Assembly: GCF_013303125.1 (NCBI RefSeq)
Contig: NZ_JABTTE010000003.1
Location: forward strand, 62,001-126,000
Source of the DNA: Calidifontibacillus erzurumensis
Lineage (GTDB): Bacteria; Bacillota; Bacilli; Bacillales; Bacillaceae_J
Length of the DNA: 64,000 nucleotides
Direction: 5' to 3'
Position 1 is the stretch's first letter; every line of letters begins with the position of its first letter. Both the position numbers and the translations under genes were made by a program. The notes below the pieces were generated by a model. The model saw nothing but the letters and a program-made list of their open reading frames with translations. It was not told the DNA's origin and did not search any database. Shown in pieces: positions 27,988 through 36,070 of the stretch.

Positions 27988-28027
27988 ACAAGAAACTTCA
28001 TAAAATATTACTTCAACTTTTTATTGA

Positions 28028-28207
28028 AGTGAGCATAGAGGTGCGAAAACCATGAGTACACAATGGGAGGATAATGAGGTCTAATGATCATTGTCGAAAG
28101 GGGAATTCGCCGAAGTGCTGGGAATCTCATTGTCTCAGACACTGGTTTTGTATCGAATAGGTGCAAAACTGTCATATAGCTAAGCTATATGGAGAGCTAT
28201 CTCACGC
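28028..28207 (+). ncRNA. Lysine riboswitch (L-box)
   Basis: The region carries the L-box elements in order: AGAGGTGCGAA, GAGTAC..AATGGGAGGA, GAAAGGGGAATTCGCCGAAGTG, an AACTG..TATAGC arm, and GGAGAGCTATCTC. P1 pairs GTGAG.ATAG with CTAT.CTCAC. It binds lysine and favours termination at the downstream hairpin (28237-28270), shutting off dapA. Position upstream of the first committed lysine/DAP pathway gene fits exactly. Confidence 0.95.
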
Positions 28208-28236
28208 ATTGGAACAAATGAACATACATTTTCCAT

Positions 28237-28270
28237 GCAACAACGGTAGCTTTCGTTGTTGCTTTTATTT
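28237..28270 (+). terminator. Riboswitch-controlled terminator before dapA
   Basis: Stem GCAACAACG/CGTTGTTGC followed by TTTTATTTT, lying between the lysine riboswitch and dapA. It is the expression platform. Confidence 0.9.
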
Positions 28271-28306
28271 TGCTTATGAAAAATTTTTTGAAATGAGGGT
28301 GTAATC

Positions 28307-29212
28307 ATGAATTTCGGAAGAATTTTAACAGCGATGGTGACACCATTTAACGAACGAGGAGAAGTTGATTTTACAAAAGTAGAAGAATTGGTTCATTATT
28401 TAATTGAAAATGGAACAGAAGGACTAGTCGTTGCTGGTACAACTGGTGAGTCACCAACATTAACAACAGATGAAAAAGTTGCATTATTTAAGCAAGTAGT
28501 CAAAATTGTCAATGGTCGTATTCCCGTTATTGCGGGTACAGGCTCCAATAATACTTATGCGTCCATTGAATTGACAAAAAAAGCTGAACAAGTAGGTGTG
28601 GACGGTGTAATGCTCGTTGTACCTTACTATAACAAACCATCACAAGAAGGGCTTTACCAACATTTTAAAGCAATTGCTCAATCCACATCTTTGCCTGTTA
28701 TGCTTTATAACATTCCAGGGCGCAGTTCAGTAAATATGGCACCGGAAACAGTAATTAGATTATCAAAAATCGAAAATATTGTCTCTGTTAAAGAAGCTAG
28801 TGGAAACTTAGATGCAATGGCCAAAATTATTGAAGAAACAGATGACCGTTTCAGCTTATACAGTGGTGATGACAGTTTGACGTTGCCTGTTCTTGCAATT
28901 GGCGGTGTTGGAGTTGTTTCTGTGGCATCCCATGTAATTGGTAATGAAATGCAAACGATGGTCCAAGCATTTTTAAATGGGGATTTAAAAGAAGCTGGTG
29001 CAATTCATCGAAAATTATTACCAATCATGAAAGCTCTCTTTGCTGCACCAAGCCCTGCACCAGTAAAAGCAGCATTGCAACTTAAAGGAATCAACGTTGG
29101 ATCTTTACGCCTGCCACTTGTTCCATTAACGAATGAGGAGAAAAGTGAATTAGAAAAAGCAATGGAACCAATATTGCAAAAACAAAAATATCTTTCTACA
29201 AATTTCACTTAA
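28307..29212 (+). CDS. dapA: 4-hydroxy-tetrahydrodipicolinate synthase
   Basis: 301 residues, a TIM-barrel aldolase that condenses pyruvate with aspartate semialdehyde in the lysine/diaminopimelate/dipicolinate pathway. Signatures: GTTGESPTL (near 45), the catalytic Tyr in LYNIPGRSS (near 135) and Schiff-base Lys in VSVKEASGN (near 163). ATG after GAGGGTGTAATC. The lysine riboswitch and terminator immediately upstream control it. It is alone here; the B. subtilis dapG/asd neighbours are absent. Confidence 0.97.
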   Translation: MNFGRILTAMVTPFNERGEVDFTKVEELVHYLIENGTEGLVVAGTTGESPTLTTDEKVALFKQVVKIVNGRIPVIAGTGSNNTYASIELTKKAEQVGVDGVMLVVPYYNKPSQEGLYQHFKAIAQSTSLPVMLYNIPGRSSVNMAPETVIRLSKIENIVSVKEASGNLDAMAKIIEETDDRFSLYSGDDSLTLPVLAIGGVGVVSVASHVIGNEMQTMVQAFLNGDLKEAGAIHRKLLPIMKALFAAPSPAPVKAALQLKGINVGSLRLPLVPLTNEEKSELEKAMEPILQKQKYLSTNFT

Positions 29213-29331
29213 TTACGCCTATTGCCAGACAATATTAAGAAAGCCTATAATAAAAATATAGGCATCATCCTAATTGTATTATTGGGAAATTGTTTATAAT
29301 TAATCTCCTCTATGGACAGGTGATTCTTTTT

Positions 29332-29697
29332 ATGATGGATGAAAGCGGCAGGGCAAAACATTTGAATTTAATTGATTTTACAGATGCACGCACAAAACGG
29401 GGTTTGTTATTTTTACAAAAACACAAAAATGTACCCAAGTATAGAAACAAAAATGAAAGTTTTCCAAACGAGCTTATGTTTACACAAGCCTATAAACAAG
29501 GGTTGCCGATTGAACTAAAAATTTACAAGTTTCCATTTGATCAAACTGCTATCGTGCAAGGACGTATTTTTCACATTGATAAAAGGAATCAAAAAATCTT
29601 AATTATCAATGGTAAAAACGGTAATACAAAAATTTGCACACCGGTTTCATTTTCTCAAATTATTACTGCAAAAATTATACATTCTAAACTTCAATAA
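29332..29697 (+). CDS. YolD-like family protein
   Basis: 121 residues. The C-terminal part (IVQGRIFHIDKRNQKILIINGK.. and SFSQIITAKI) has the beta-barrel QGxIxxID..xxI pattern of YolD-like proteins, while the N-terminus (TKRGLLFLQKHKNVPKYRNKNESF) is basic. YolD members are implicated in UV/mutagenesis gene neighbourhoods in Bacillus, but no translesion polymerase lies here. The start is ATG 29332, eight bases after AGGTGA; an earlier in-frame TTG/ATG lacks an SD. Assignment is tentative. Confidence 0.55.
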   Translation: MMDESGRAKHLNLIDFTDARTKRGLLFLQKHKNVPKYRNKNESFPNELMFTQAYKQGLPIELKIYKFPFDQTAIVQGRIFHIDKRNQKILIINGKNGNTKICTPVSFSQIITAKIIHSKLQ

Positions 29698-29703
29698 AGC
29701 AAT

Positions 29704-29732
29704 AAAGAAAAGCCTCGGCTTTTCTTTTTTTA
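29704..29732. terminator. Bidirectional terminator
   Basis: Stem AAAGAAAAGC/GCTTTTCTTT with a CTCG loop and T run, between a plus-strand gene and the convergent GNAT gene. Confidence 0.8.
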
Positions 29733-30209
29733 TTCTTCATGACATGTTAGGTACGTTTTAAACACTTTCGTTTTTTTGAATTCATCCCACTCATGGAATA
29801 AATCCAGACCATCCCCGGAATACCCTAATATTTCAAAATTATATTTATCCGTATATACATGTTTAAAGCCGTGTTTTTTCCAAAACGGCTGAGATTCATT
29901 CCAAGCATCCAAATATACAAAAAAATGATGTTGATCAGCATATTCTAATATTTTTTTCAATATTTTACTTCCCAATCCCGATCGCCTTTTTGATTTTGGA
30001 AGACGAAGTAAGCCTATAAAAAGGACTTTTTCATCTTCATCGAAAAAAACATCTAACACTACATTGTCACAACCAAAACCTGCATCACACATCAATTCAT
30101 CTATCCGAAATAAAAATCTCCCTTCACATTCCATGTATCTCGCTTCAAGTCCATGTTCGGCGAAAAGAGATAAAATGGAATCTAATGTACTTTTAAACCC
30201 TTTTAACAT
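29730..30209 (-). CDS. GNAT family N-acetyltransferase
   Basis: 159 residues. The acetyl-CoA-binding motif A is visible as LRLPKSKRRSGLGSKILKKIL (the RRxGxGxxL part near residue 95), and the following helix and YADQHHFFVYLDAW..SQPFWKKHGF pattern are typical of GNAT proteins. The acceptor substrate is unknown. The N-terminal part (LKGFKSTLDSILSLFAEHGLEARYM) is longer than in minimal GNATs. ATG after an AGGAGGTG SD. Monocistronic. Confidence 0.8.
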   Translation of the reverse strand: MLKGFKSTLDSILSLFAEHGLEARYMECEGRFLFRIDELMCDAGFGCDNVVLDVFFDEDEKVLFIGLLRLPKSKRRSGLGSKILKKILEYADQHHFFVYLDAWNESQPFWKKHGFKHVYTDKYNFEILGYSGDGLDLFHEWDEFKKTKVFKTYLTCHEE

Positions 30210-30302
30210 AATTAATTTACACCTCCTCCCATATCATACCATGTATTTGATTGTCTTATCTGCCAGTAAAGTACGCTAGAACTGAAGATTTTGTGAAAAA
30301 TA

Positions 30303-30327
30303 AAAAGACTGCCAAAGAGCAGTCTTC
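30303..30327 (-). terminator. Terminator of small basic protein gene
   Basis: Stem AAGACTGC/GCAGTCTT with minus-strand TTTTTATTTTT, beginning immediately after the TAA at 30328. Confidence 0.8.
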
Positions 30328-30450
30328 TTAGCGCTTTCTAGCAGTAGGAGAGTATTCTTTACTGTGAGCGATTTCTTTAGCTTCAAGAACATCAGCGGAT
30401 GTATGGTTATTTTTCTTTTCCCGTGTGCTGTTACGATCTTTTTTACCCAT
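30328..30450 (-). CDS. 40-residue basic protein
   Basis: A short frame with strong expression signals: ATG at 30450 preceded by AAAGGAGGATTACG, and a terminator directly after the stop. The product begins MGKKDRNSTREKKNN and ends EYSPTARKR: Lys/Arg-rich, hydrophilic, with no membrane part. It recalls the small basic Bacillus proteins of spore or stationary-phase function, but I cannot name a family. The other open frame over the same bases lacks an SD and is a shadow. Confidence 0.7.
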   Translation of the reverse strand: MGKKDRNSTREKKNNHTSADVLEAKEIAHSKEYSPTARKR

Positions 30451-30579
30451 CGTAATCCTCCTTTTGTTTTCAATGACCTATTTGATTAGGAACGATTATA
30501 GTTTGGATTACTGGGTAATTTTTAATTCTTCAATGATTTATATTTTATTATCTTTACTTTCAATTATCAAATTTTTATT

Positions 30580-31350
30580 TTATGAATATTTCTTAATTAC
30601 TTGATATAACATATCTTTAATGTTATGTGCGTTATCATTTGTGATTGTTAAACGTAAGTTTGTTTCATCTAGATTAAGCATTTCAGATAATAGACCACCG
30701 ATACTTCTCGCTTTCCGATCTACTTGTATTAACAGCTCGAGATAATTGCGATTCGTTTCTAGGAAAATGATTTCAAGTTCGTCTAAACGGCCTCTAAATT
30801 CACCTTTTGTTGGTACGAATTCAAATTCTTGTACAAATGGCAAACGTCTTCTTGCATGAAATGGTGCTGCTTCACATTCGACTTCACGTAAACGGAAACC
30901 GAGATCGGTTACTGCATTAAATACTTTGCTCATTAATGGTGATGGATGAACTTCAATATAATCCCTGTCTGAAGGATCGATGGCATTTTTAATATCGAGA
31001 CCGGTTTCTACCCAAACTCTCGTTTTTCCGTAAGAAATAGGGGTATCAATCGGTAATTCAAATGAAAAAGGCACCTCACGCTTTTCTTTAGCTTTGATCG
31101 TAAACCGTTCAGTTAAACGGAATTTCCCAACGACACACTCTTTATGCACTTTTTTATCGTCTATTTCTTGTTCATAACTTGTCATGACTTTTAAATAAAT
31201 ATCATCTACGTCCTGATCAATTTTTCCTCCTTGTATAACAATACGCCCATTTACTTCATCGCCGGCTACTAATCGGTCGTTAGCTAAAATTGTATCAACT
31301 TTAGCCGCTCCAATTCCAATACTTGCAAACATTTTATCTAAAAATGACAT
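30580..31350 (-). CDS. spo0M: Sporulation-control protein Spo0M
   Basis: 256 residues, arrestin-like fold; begins SFLDKMFASIGIGAAKVDTILAND and continues with DEVNGRIVIQGG, the characteristic Spo0M start. Two arrestin domains occupy roughly residues 15-130 and 140-250. Spo0M affects early sporulation and cell division in B. subtilis, likely on the membrane or cytoskeleton. It is a single gene preceded by GGAGG-like GGGAGGAAACCACC. Length agrees with B. subtilis (258). Confidence 0.93.
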   Translation of the reverse strand: MSFLDKMFASIGIGAAKVDTILANDRLVAGDEVNGRIVIQGGKIDQDVDDIYLKVMTSYEQEIDDKKVHKECVVGKFRLTERFTIKAKEKREVPFSFELPIDTPISYGKTRVWVETGLDIKNAIDPSDRDYIEVHPSPLMSKVFNAVTDLGFRLREVECEAAPFHARRRLPFVQEFEFVPTKGEFRGRLDELEIIFLETNRNYLELLIQVDRKARSIGGLLSEMLNLDETNLRLTITNDNAHNIKDMLYQVIKKYS

Positions 31351-31623
31351 GGTGGTTTCCTCCCTTCATTTCCCTATCCATATCATACCAGTTCCCCCTC
31401 AAAGATGAAAAGTTGAAACTTTATATAAATCTTCATAAATAATTTTGTCAACTGAACAGTTTTAACAAGTTAGCTCGCTTGAAAATCACCGATATTTACA
31501 TTACGCGAATTTTTCAATAATAATATTAAAAATTAATAAAGTAAACATGGAATTAAATTGAATTTCAAAATTCTAGTAAGATTCACCATACAAATCGCTT
31601 CAAAATTGATAAAAATTCCAAGA
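31351..31623. other. Non-coding gap upstream of spo0M
   Basis: AT-rich region holding the spo0M promoter. No small gene or structured element stands out. Confidence 0.45.
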
Positions 31624-31665
31624 AAAAAGGACCAAAAACGTCGTTATTACGACTTTTCCTAGTCC
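31624..31665 (-). terminator. Terminator of UPF0145 gene
   Basis: Compound hairpin: outer GGAC/GTCC and inner AAAACGTCG-like/CGACTTTT arms, followed on the minus strand by a T run (CCTTTTTTC). Confidence 0.65.
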
Positions 31666-31681
31666 ATTGCTCTATAAAAAA

Positions 31682-31996
31682 TTATTCCACATATACAGCT
31701 GTTCCGTAAGCAATGATTTCGGAGGCATTTTGCATGATGGCTGAAGATTGCAAACGGACAGCAATAATGGCGTTCGCCCCCCTATTCTTTGCTTCTTCAA
31801 CCATTCGACTGATGGCAACTTGTCTTGCTTGATCCATCATTTCCGAATATTGTTTAATCTCACCGCCAACAATTGTCTTTAAGCCAGCCAGAATATCTTT
31901 GCCAATATGTTTGGAATGGACAGTATGCCCTTTCACAAGCCCTTTTAATTCTTTAATTTCCTTTCCCGGTACAAAATCGGTCGTAACGATAATCAT
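31682..31996 (-). CDS. UPF0145 / YbjQ-like protein
   Basis: 104 residues, the standard length of the YbjQ/UPF0145 family of small beta-rich oligomeric proteins. Recognisable parts are IIVTTDFVPGKEIKELKGLVKGHTV (initial TTxxVPG), GLKTIVGGEIKQYSEMM (near 40-55) and ANAIIAVRLQSSAI (near 75). The family's precise function is not established; some members are annotated as heavy-metal binding but no metal site is visible. ATG after AAGGAAGATGA. It lies immediately downstream of the carboxypeptidase gene, same strand. Confidence 0.88.
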   Translation of the reverse strand: MIIVTTDFVPGKEIKELKGLVKGHTVHSKHIGKDILAGLKTIVGGEIKQYSEMMDQARQVAISRMVEEAKNRGANAIIAVRLQSSAIMQNASEIIAYGTAVYVE

Positions 31997-32025
31997 CTTT
32001 CATCTTCCTTTTGCTTTTTTAAATA

Positions 32026-33480
32026 TTAGCTTTTCCTAATTGTTTTAAAATAAGTGTAACTTAACAATGGCATTTTTGTATAGATGGCTTCATTATTAAC
32101 AAGAAATTTGCCCCTGTTTTGTTTTTTGGCTTGTATAGTCATTAAATAAGAAAGTTGATCAAGTGAAAATTTTGGTTTAAGAACCATTTTTATTTTTTGA
32201 TCATCCATGGAATGTAGTCGAATATCAGCAAAAATTTGATTTATTAAACCTTGAGAGACATAAGTACGGCCTTTATAAATAAAAGATTTTCCAGTTGACG
32301 GAATTAGTCGGTCTCCGATTGCCAATGAATGATTGGCAAAAGAAACTGTAATATTTTTTATTAATTTTTTTTCATATTCATCTCTTTTCTTATATGCACG
32401 AAGCAACAGTTTTCTCGTATCAATATATCTACCTTGAGCATCCCCTTTTAAAACTACAACAAAATAACGGTGGCCTTTATGTTCAGCAATTGTTACCAAA
32501 TTCCGCCTGGCTGGATTTGTGTAACCAGTTTTTCCTCCAATAATTCCATCGACAAATAAATTTGTATCTTTCAAAAAGCTATTTGTCGTCTCCCAAGTCC
32601 TAACAATTTTCTTCCCGTTTTTATTACGATATTCCGCTTTAAATTTGGAAGTATTGATCATTTTCAAGAAGTGCTCATTTTTGCTGGCAGCTTTCAAAAT
32701 TAATGCTAAATCATAAGGAGTCGTATAGTGATCAGGATGGTGATAGCCGTGAGAATTTACAAAATTGGAGTTCTTGGCGCCAATTTCGTTCGCTTTTTCA
32801 TTCATTAGCTGGGCAAAAGCGGATTCAGAACCAGCAATATGTTCGGCAATGGCTAAAGCACAATCATTTCCGGAATAAAGGAGCATACCGTAAAGAAGTT
32901 GCTCCAAGGTTAAGACATCACCTGGTTGTATAAATACTCTGCGGCTGTCACTTGGCAGCTGATTAACACTTTTTGAAACGGTAATTTTATCTGATAAATT
33001 ACCACGTTCTAGAGTGATTAAGGCAGTTAATACTTTCGTTGTACTAGCAGGGTAAAAAGTTGAAAAGCCATTTTTTTCGAACATAATCTTATTTTCATTA
33101 TCCTCCATAATTAGAACACCTGAAGAGGAAACATTTTCTACGAAAGTTAAACTTGAAGGAGATTTTGGTTCTTCTTGAGTAAGTGTCGGTATTTCAAAAA
33201 TCTTTTGATGGGAATGTCCAATGATAAGGTGTTCTTGTCTTTCATCATATGTGACCGATTTTTGAACAAAGTTTGCAACCGCTTTTAACGGTAAAAAGTT
33301 TTGCCCTTCAAATATGATGATCGGCTCTTGAACAGGGAATTCTTTTCCATCACTATTTATCAATAAACGTTTAAAAACAGCATCTCCCGTTTCCTTTTCT
33401 GCAAATACGGCAAGTGGTCCTAACAATAATATTACTAAAAAAAATAAAAAATGGCACAGTACAGACAGCAATTTTACCAT
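32026..33480 (-). CDS. D-alanyl-D-alanine carboxypeptidase (S11) with flanking stalk-like segments
   Basis: 484 residues: signal peptide (to about 27), then a copper amine oxidase-N-like half (FLPLKAVANFVQKSVTYDE near 62-80), the S11 peptidase (S146-T-T-K149, S203-G-N205, K317-T-G319), and a C-terminal segment with another stalk-like piece (GRTYVSQGLINQIFADIRL). It trims peptidoglycan stem peptides outside the membrane. The stalk-like pieces on both sides are unusual for the DacF/DacA group. The start is ATG 33480 behind AAGGTGTGTGAG; the longer frame to 33567 has no signal peptide. Confidence 0.9.
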   Translation of the reverse strand: MVKLLSVLCHFLFFLVILLLGPLAVFAEKETGDAVFKRLLINSDGKEFPVQEPIIIFEGQNFLPLKAVANFVQKSVTYDERQEHLIIGHSHQKIFEIPTLTQEEPKSPSSLTFVENVSSSGVLIMEDNENKIMFEKNGFSTFYPASTTKVLTALITLERGNLSDKITVSKSVNQLPSDSRRVFIQPGDVLTLEQLLYGMLLYSGNDCALAIAEHIAGSESAFAQLMNEKANEIGAKNSNFVNSHGYHHPDHYTTPYDLALILKAASKNEHFLKMINTSKFKAEYRNKNGKKIVRTWETTNSFLKDTNLFVDGIIGGKTGYTNPARRNLVTIAEHKGHRYFVVVLKGDAQGRYIDTRKLLLRAYKKRDEYEKKLIKNITVSFANHSLAIGDRLIPSTGKSFIYKGRTYVSQGLINQIFADIRLHSMDDQKIKMVLKPKFSLDQLSYLMTIQAKKQNRGKFLVNNEAIYTKMPLLSYTYFKTIRKS

Positions 33481-33671
33481 TTCGCTCACACACCTTAACA
33501 ATTTACTATTGCTAGAATTGTATGAGCATGTCCATCTACATATGAATAAAACTTTAAAATATTCCATGAATTTGATATATTTAATTAGGAATTGAATATT
33601 GGTGGCGTTTTTTAATATAAAAATAAGATATGTTTATTATTTAATAAACAATAAACATTGGAGTGTACTTT

Positions 33672-34103
33672 ATGAAAATAAAACATTTGGAGAATGTTCT
33701 TTTTATTTCATGGGCCGTTTCGTTAATAGCAACAGCGGGAAGTTTATATTTTTCAGAGGTTTTAAAATTTATACCATGTGAATTATGTTGGTTTCAAAGA
33801 ATTTTTATGTATCCACTTGTATTTATCCAAGGAATTGCTGTCGTAAAAAAAGATTTTTATATTTATCGATACGTTCTCCCTTTGTCTATCATAGGAGGTT
33901 TAATATCTACTTATCATTATTTGCTTCAAAAAGTTCCATTACTATCTGCGAACATGGATACTTGCGGTATCGTTCCTTGTTCAAGTGCCTATATTAATTG
34001 GCTGGGATTTATTACAATTCCTTTCCTTGCATTAATTGCATTTATTATCATAACTGTAGTAAACATATACATATTTAAAAAAATGAAAAAAGGTGAATTT
34101 TAA
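33672..34103 (+). CDS. bdbC: Disulfide bond formation protein, DsbB/BdbC family
   Basis: 143 residues with four membrane helices and two Cys pairs: PCELCWFQR (near residue 37) and DTCGIVPCSS (near 100). It re-oxidises a partner thiol oxidase and passes electrons to quinone. Start ATG 33672, with GGAG at eight bases. The stop overlaps the next gene (TAATG), so the partner is probably the thioredoxin-like protein that follows rather than a BdbD. Confidence 0.93.
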   Translation: MKIKHLENVLFISWAVSLIATAGSLYFSEVLKFIPCELCWFQRIFMYPLVFIQGIAVVKKDFYIYRYVLPLSIIGGLISTYHYLLQKVPLLSANMDTCGIVPCSSAYINWLGFITIPFLALIAFIIITVVNIYIFKKMKKGEF

Positions 34104-34567
34104 TGAAAAAAATCATTATTTTTGGAGTCATAATTTTTGCGATTTTTGTATCACTTGGGATTTTAACCAATATGAAAAATAAGGAGTTAGCTGAAGGTAA
34201 CCCATATAATAAAGAAACGCTTCATCCAGCCACCATTGACCAATTGGATGATCCTCTTTATCAAAATTTAATCATGCCGGATGAATTAAGTGATCAATTA
34301 AAAAACAATGGCACAGCTTTTATTTACTTTTATAGCCCAACTTGTGAACATTGTAGGAAAGCGACGCCAATTGTTGTCCCTATGGCGAAAGAACTTGGGA
34401 TAAATCTTCAACTTTTCAATTTACTCGAGTTCGAATTTGGTTGGGATGACTATAAAATAAATGGTACACCAACGATCATTTATTTTGAAAATGGAAAAGA
34501 ATCTGCAAGAATTGAAGGCAGTGTTGAAGCGGAACAATTTAAGCAATGGTTTCTTGAAAATAAATAA
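34103..34567 (+). CDS. Membrane-anchored thioredoxin-like protein
   Basis: 154 residues: N-terminal TM (IIIFGVIIFAIFVSLGI), then a thioredoxin fold with active site CEHC in FYSPTCEHCRKATP near residue 77 and the cis-Pro in GTPTIIYF near 132. The translational overlap with bdbC suggests that it is the redox partner at the cell surface. In B. subtilis the partner of BdbC is the DsbA-like BdbD; this protein lacks the DsbA helical insertion. A strong terminator follows. Confidence 0.87.
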   Translation: MKKIIIFGVIIFAIFVSLGILTNMKNKELAEGNPYNKETLHPATIDQLDDPLYQNLIMPDELSDQLKNNGTAFIYFYSPTCEHCRKATPIVVPMAKELGINLQLFNLLEFEFGWDDYKINGTPTIIYFENGKESARIEGSVEAEQFKQWFLENK

Positions 34568-34590
34568 TCCCAAAAAACAATGAAAAATGA

Positions 34591-34640
34591 AGAAAGCCTA
34601 TAAAAAATTGCGATTTTGCAAGATTTATAGGCTTTTTCTT
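34591..34640 (+). terminator. Terminator of bdbC operon
   Basis: Stem AAGCCTATAAA/TTTATAGGCTT, loop about 19 bases, followed by TTTTCTTTTC. Confidence 0.8.
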
Positions 34641-34723
34641 TTCAAAATTTACTTTTCTGAATATTTGCAAATTACAGAACATTATAGTATTATAAAGCTT
34701 ATATACGGAAAGGAGTGGATTTA

Positions 34724-35023
34724 ATGATCAATGGAATTGAGAAAATCTATGAAAACAGTGAAAATGTAAAAGTGCATTATGTTGGATTTATTACCAATAA
34801 TGCAAGATATGATTTTGCAATAACGTATTCAACTATGTTTTTTGGCAAATCATTATTGACCTGTTTACAAACCGGCCGCACGATGCTCGTTGACGGTGAA
34901 GATATTCAAGATCCAGAACATTTTTGCCGCCTCTTTAATCATTGTGATGACCAAGAGTTTCAGACCCTCTCAAATTTCTTTTCAACGAAAATCCCATCAA
35001 GTTTCCATTCTGAACAATATTAA
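34724..35023 (+). CDS. SAV0927/DUF3055-like protein
   Basis: 99 residues, no membrane segment: INGIEKIYENSENVKVHYVGF..RYDFAITYSTMFFGKSLLTCLQTGRT, then DGEDIQDPEHFCRLF. I associate this pattern with the small SAV0927 (DUF3055) family of Firmicutes, from memory; function unknown. Start at ATG 34724 with GGAG eight bases ahead; a TTG/ATG three codons earlier lies on the SD. It stands alone with its own terminator. Confidence 0.6.
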   Translation: MINGIEKIYENSENVKVHYVGFITNNARYDFAITYSTMFFGKSLLTCLQTGRTMLVDGEDIQDPEHFCRLFNHCDDQEFQTLSNFFSTKIPSSFHSEQY

Positions 35024-35032
35024 TAATTGAAT

Positions 35033-35060
35033 GCCCATTCTTTTGAATGGGTTTTCTTAT
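35033..35060 (+). terminator. Terminator after DUF3055-like gene
   Basis: Stem CCCATTC/GAATGGG, loop TTTT, followed by TTTTCTTATTTT. Confidence 0.85.
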
Positions 35061-35121
35061 TTTCAGGAATTGTATGGAAGAATTCATTCATTGTACAAGT
35101 ATAAGCTTGATCACTTTAATC

Positions 35122-35313
35122 CTATTCTTTTGATTTTTTTAAAATGACCTTTTCCACAAATTTCATACATGGTTGACCTGATATGCGGAATACATAGTCA
35201 GCTGGAATTTGCTGTGTTTTAAATCCAAAAGCCTTACAGCCCCTTGGAAAACGTTGATCCCATGTCGTATAAAAATATTGGCATCTCAAACAATTAATTC
35301 GTTCCTTATTCAT
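35122..35313 (-). CDS. Small Cys-rich, zinc-site-like protein
   Basis: 63 residues with four cysteines (INCLRCQYFY, RGCKAFGF, QPCMKF) in a CxxC-x14-C-x22-C layout suited to a metal site. Proteins of this type are often labelled uracil-DNA glycosylase in databases; the length excludes a full enzyme, so I do not adopt that label. Start at ATG 35313 behind AAAGGTTGAGATTC. Single gene, convergent with the DUF3055-like gene. Confidence 0.7.
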   Translation of the reverse strand: MNKERINCLRCQYFYTTWDQRFPRGCKAFGFKTQQIPADYVFRISGQPCMKFVEKVILKKSKE

Positions 35314-35446
35314 GAATCTCAACCTTTCTGAAAGAAATTCTACTTTATTTTCTATAAAAAATCTACGTATCTTATCTATACATAATTTAAATTAAATAGA
35401 CATATTTATGGACAAGGAACGAGTATATAAAGAAAGTGGAATCATT

Positions 35447-36064
35447 ATGACAAAAAAATTAGAAACATATTGTCTTATTTTTATTGGAGCTGTTTTTCAA
35501 GGGATCGGCATGTCGTTATTTTTATTTCCACATGATATCCCATCAGGTGGAGCAGCGGGTATTGCAATTTTGTTACATTATTTTTTTTCTATTCCTTTAG
35601 GGACTGGTCTTTGGGTTGTAAACTTTATTTTTTTATCAGTTGCCTTAAAGTATTTCGGTTTTTCTTGGACAATTCGGACGATGTTTGCTGTTACAATAAC
35701 TTCCATTACTGTTAGTTTATTGACATCGTCTTTTACGATCCCACAATCCCATGTGATTATCGATTTGTTTTTCGGAAGCATTTTTTTTGGATTTGGTGTT
35801 GGTCTTTTAATTCGAAACGGCGCTTCTAGTGGTGGGATGGTCATTCCTGCATTGATGATTTCCAGTGCCTATCAATTTCGTCCAGGAAGAGTGATGTTTT
35901 TTATTAATTTATCAATCTTTTTATTTACATCATTTATAATCTATTGGAAAATTATTATTTTTGCAGTTTTATGTCAATGGGTGTCTACAAAAATTATTGA
36001 TTTTATTTACGATTTTGAGTTTCCTGTTATTTCAAGACAATTAACAAGTTGGCGCAAAAAATAA
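35447..36064 (+). CDS. YitT family membrane protein
   Basis: 205 residues with about six membrane helices. Family elements are FLFPHDIPSGGAAGIAILLHYFF (near 25), the IDLFFGSIFFGFGVGLLIRNGASSGG region (near 105, given by its FGVGLLIRNGASSGG part) and a closing TKIIDFIYDFEF. It lacks the C-terminal DUF2179 domain present in longer YitT proteins. The ATG at 35447 follows a weak AAAGTGGA site. The 3' end converges on the sulfonate cluster with no terminator that I can see. Function of this family is undetermined. Confidence 0.8.
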   Translation: MTKKLETYCLIFIGAVFQGIGMSLFLFPHDIPSGGAAGIAILLHYFFSIPLGTGLWVVNFIFLSVALKYFGFSWTIRTMFAVTITSITVSLLTSSFTIPQSHVIIDLFFGSIFFGFGVGLLIRNGASSGGMVIPALMISSAYQFRPGRVMFFINLSIFLFTSFIIYWKIIIFAVLCQWVSTKIIDFIYDFEFPVISRQLTSWRKK

Positions 36065-36070
36065 ATTGAA

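Noticed and set aside
30276-30473. 65-codon frame over the small basic protein gene
   Set aside because: It has no SD, runs through the terminator hairpin and is out of frame with the SD-supported 40-residue gene.
35122-35313. Uracil-DNA glycosylase annotation for the small Cys protein
   Set aside because: At 63 residues it lacks the UDG fold and active-site motifs; only a four-Cys metal site is visible.
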